Source of the DNA: Bradyrhizobium manausense
GTDB taxonomy: Bacteria > Pseudomonadota > Alphaproteobacteria > Rhizobiales > Xanthobacteraceae
Length of the DNA: 64,000 bases
Direction: 5' to 3'
NCBI RefSeq assembly: GCF_018130615.1
Contig: NZ_JAFCKB010000016.1
Span: 122,963-186,962 of the forward strand
A program made the translations under genes and the position numbers. The notes beneath the pieces were generated by a model. It searched no databases. It was not told the DNA's origin and was given only the letters and a program-made list of their open reading frames with translations. Position 1 is the stretch's first letter. Every line of letters starts with the position of its first letter. Shown one piece after another: positions 62,006 to 64,000 of the stretch.

Positions 62006-62120
62006 TACGACAGGTTGGGCTCTAACCACTTTTCACAGCCCAAAGGCATGACGCCGTCCTGTCGTACCGGTGCAAGTCCGGTATGTCCCCAATCAACTCA
62101 ATCTTCAAAGGGACATCAAA
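62006..62120 (+). promoter_or_regulatory. Flagellin leader RNA, copy 2
   Basis: Stem A TACGACAGG/CCTGTCGTA (62006-62014 and 62058-62066), stem B TTGGGC/GCCCAA (62015-62020 and 62038-62043), hairpin TACCGG-TGCAAGT-CCGGTA (62065-62083), then ATGTCCC (62083-62089), complementary to GGGACAT (62110-62116) before the start codon. Confidence 0.75.
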
Positions 62121-63029
62121 ATGGGTTCGAGTCTTCTCACCAACTCCGCTGCAATGACCGCGCTGCAGACCCTGCGCAACGTCAGCTCCAGCCTCCAGAC
62201 CACTGAAAACCGGATCTCGACTGGTCAGCGCGTGGCGACTGCTTCGGACAACGCAGCCTACTGGTCGATCGCGACCTCGATGCGCGCCGACAACGCCGCG
62301 CTCTCCGCCGTCTCCGACTCGCTCGGTCTGTCGGCTGCGACCGTCGACACCGAATATACCGCACTCACCGCAGTTGTCGGCGACAGCACCGGCGGCCTGA
62401 CCAAGCTGCAGTCGCTGCTGGTCGAAGCCAAGACCGCCGGTATCGACCGCACCAAGATCCAGGCCGACATCACCCAGATCCAGCAGCAGATGCAGGGTAC
62501 CGCGTCGGCGGCGACCTTCAACGGCGTGAACTGGCTGAGCACGACGACGGCGACGCCGGCGACCTTCGACCTGGTGTCGTCGTTCTCCCGCGTCGGCGGC
62601 ACGCCGACCATCGGATCCATCACCCTGACGATCGCCAACTACTCGCTCTATACCAGCTCCCAGGGCGGCATCCTGGACAAGGTGAGCGGCAGTGCGTCGG
62701 TCAACACGATCGACATCAGCACGCTGACCGACTCGGCGGCCGACCAGACCACGCTCACCGGCTACATCACGCAGGTGACCGCTGCGATCAACTCGGTGGC
62801 GTCCGCCGCCGCCGACCTCGGCGCCGTCAAGAACCGCATCTCGACCAACACGGACTTCGTCAAGACTCTGATGGACTCGGTGAATCGTGGTGTCGGTCAG
62901 CTCGTCGACGCCGACATGAACGCGGAATCCACCCGCCTTCAGGCGCTCCAGACCCAGCAGCAGCTCGGCGTCCAGGCGCTCTCGATCGCCAACCAGAACA
63001 GCCAGAGCATCCTCTCGTTGTTCCGCTAA
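62121..63029 (+). CDS. lafA: Flagellin, copy 2
   Basis: 302 residues from the ATG at 62121 (GGGACAT upstream). Very similar to copy 1 and nearly identical to copy 3 over the region visible; a few changes lie in the N-terminal segment and central variable region (e.g. LSTTTATPATFDLVSSFSRV). Same short middle and conserved ends. Probably the product of recent tandem duplication. Confidence 0.93.
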   Translation: MGSSLLTNSAAMTALQTLRNVSSSLQTTENRISTGQRVATASDNAAYWSIATSMRADNAALSAVSDSLGLSAATVDTEYTALTAVVGDSTGGLTKLQSLLVEAKTAGIDRTKIQADITQIQQQMQGTASAATFNGVNWLSTTTATPATFDLVSSFSRVGGTPTIGSITLTIANYSLYTSSQGGILDKVSGSASVNTIDISTLTDSAADQTTLTGYITQVTAAINSVASAAADLGAVKNRISTNTDFVKTLMDSVNRGVGQLVDADMNAESTRLQALQTQQQLGVQALSIANQNSQSILSLFR

Positions 63030-63051
63030 GCCCAAATAACCACCCGAGGGG

Positions 63052-63075
63052 GCCGCGCTTCGCAAGAGGCGCGGC
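63052..63075 (+). terminator. Terminator after flagellin 2
   Basis: GCCGCGC and GCGCGGC pair around a 10-base loop, followed by TCTTTTCATTTT. Weaker than the terminator after flagellin 1. Confidence 0.75.
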
Positions 63076-63205
63076 TCTTTTCATTTTAGTGTGCGCTGTT
63101 CGCGCGTCGAGATGTCAACTGGGCGCCTCGAATTGGGCTCACCCTTCTGCGGTCCGGTCACATAGCCACAAGCCTCGCGCAAACTTCGCGTGCTATCGCC
63201 GCTGT

Positions 63206-63320
63206 TACGGCAGGTTGAGCGCGCTTTTCCGCGGCCCAAAGGCATGATGCCGCCCTGCCGTACCGGTGCAAGCCCGGTATGTCCCAAAAATCTCAATTCG
63301 TTTTCAAGGGGACGTCAAAC
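63206..63320 (+). promoter_or_regulatory. Flagellin leader RNA, copy 3
   Basis: Stem A TACGGCAGG/CCTGCCGTA (63206-63214 and 63254-63262) is the compensated version of copy 2's A-T pair. The TACCGG-TGCAAGC-CCGGTA hairpin spans 63261-63279. ATGTCCC (63279-63285) faces GGGACGT (63309-63315), so one U-A becomes U-G and pairing survives. Stem B is present but imperfect. Confidence 0.75.
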
Positions 63321-64000
63321 ATGAGTTCAAGTCTGCTCACCAACTCCGCTGCGATGACCGCGCTGCAGACCCTGCGCAACGTCAGCTCCAGCCTCCAGAC
63401 CACCGAAAGCCGGATCTCGACCGGCCAGCGCGTCGCGACCGCTTCGGACAACGCCGCCTACTGGTCGATCGCGACCTCGATGCGCGCCGACAACGCCGCG
63501 CTCTCCGCCGTCTCCGACTCGCTCGGTTTGTCGGCTGCGACCGTCGACACCGAATATACCGCACTCACCGCAGTTGTCGGCGACAGCACCGGCGGCCTGA
63601 CCAAGCTGCAGTCGCTGCTGGTCGAAGCCAAGACCGCCGGTATCGACCGCACCAAGATCCAGGCCGACATCACCCAGATCCAGCAGCAGATGCAGGGTAC
63701 CGCGTCGGCGGCGACCTTCAACGGCGTGAACTGGCTGAGCACGACGACGGCGACGCCGGCGACTTTCGACCTGGTGTCGTCGTTCTCCCGCGTCGGCGGC
63801 ACGCCGACCATCGGATCCATTACCCTGACGATCGCCAACTACTCGCTCTATACCAGCTCCCAGGGCGGCATCCTGGACAAGGTGAGCGGCAGTGCGTCGG
63901 TCAATACGATCGACATCAGCACGCTGACCGACTCGGCGGCCGACCAGACCACGCTCACCGGCTACATCACGCAGGTGACCGCTGCGATCAACTCGGTGGC
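63321..64000 (+). CDS. lafA: Flagellin, copy 3 (partial, C-terminus beyond window)
   Basis: The frame is open from the ATG at 63321 to the window end (226 complete codons plus a partial one). The visible part (SSSLLTNSAAMTALQTLRNV ...) is nearly the same as copy 2, with silent changes and few substitutions (S/G at residue 2, S/N near 31). The C-terminal D0 is missing only because the window ends. Confidence 0.9.
   Translation, partial: MSSSLLTNSAAMTALQTLRNVSSSLQTTESRISTGQRVATASDNAAYWSIATSMRADNAALSAVSDSLGLSAATVDTEYTALTAVVGDSTGGLTKLQSLLVEAKTAGIDRTKIQADITQIQQQMQGTASAATFNGVNWLSTTTATPATFDLVSSFSRVGGTPTIGSITLTIANYSLYTSSQGGILDKVSGSASVNTIDISTLTDSAADQTTLTGYITQVTAAINSV

Larger units (their letters stand above)
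63030..63320. other. Inter-flagellin region with terminator and leader
   Basis: It holds the terminator of flagellin 2 at 63052-63075 and the leader of flagellin 3 from 63206. The interval 63076-63205 contains no gene and presumably the promoter. Confidence 0.6.

Overview
The window looks like part of a Bradyrhizobium chromosome (Alphaproteobacteria, Nitrobacteraceae). Evidence: high GC with strong third-position GC, the PEPxxWA type of PEP-CTERM surface protein, palindromic intergenic repeats of a kind I recall from Bradyrhizobium and Rhodopseudomonas, and a flagellar gene order with ~300-residue flagellins that matches what I remember of the thin (lateral) flagellum locus of B. diazoefficiens. 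The genus call is from recognition, not from a search. I found no rRNA, tRNA, CRISPR array or intact insertion sequence.

Layout. (1) 1-22.7 kb is a cell-surface and exopolysaccharide region: a GT4 glycosyltransferase cut by the window start, a membrane GT2 glycosyltransferase, six separate PEP-CTERM secreted proteins, two copies of an unrecognised 55-residue basic protein (one followed by a 30-residue membrane peptide), an NfrA-like TPR/outer-membrane protein, an alginate-type O-acetylation set (AlgF, AlgI, AlgJ-like, plus a separate AlgX/AlgJ-like protein), small secreted proteins and a polyprenyl-phosphate sugar-1-phosphate transferase. (2) 22.8-46 kb is metabolic and transport: a family 5 solute-binding protein, a BisC-like molybdoenzyme, a MATE exporter divergent from a frameshifted TetR gene across a 49-bp palindrome, an orphan MetQ-like protein, a luciferase-like monooxygenase with two carboxymuconolactone/alkylhydroperoxidase-type proteins, a complete branched-chain-type ABC transporter with fused permeases, a NiCoT transporter, a HerA-like ATPase, a LysE exporter, an Acg-type nitroreductase, a ketopantoate-reductase-like protein and a MarR regulator with a cysteine-rich tail. 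(3) 46.5-64 kb is a flagellar locus: fliI-flgF-DUF1217 leftward, motA-fliM-fliN-fliG-flhB-flgB-flgC-fliE-flgG-flgA-flgI-motE-flgH-fliL-fliP rightward, then three tandem flagellin genes, the last cut by the window end.

How the parts work together. Region 1 would build, acetylate and export a surface polysaccharide and decorate the envelope with sorted proteins; the polymerase and the exosortase must lie elsewhere. Region 3 supplies the export gate, rod, L/P rings, switch, stator and filament of one flagellum; flhA, fliQ, fliR, fliF, motB, hook genes and flbT/flaF are not here.

Most interesting signals. First, each flagellin gene has the same leader, predicted to fold into a multi-stem RNA with compensatory base changes between copies and a segment complementary to the ribosome-binding site. 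Second, there is a duplicated locus for a 55-residue protein with conserved upstream sequence and, in one copy, a 30-residue membrane peptide.
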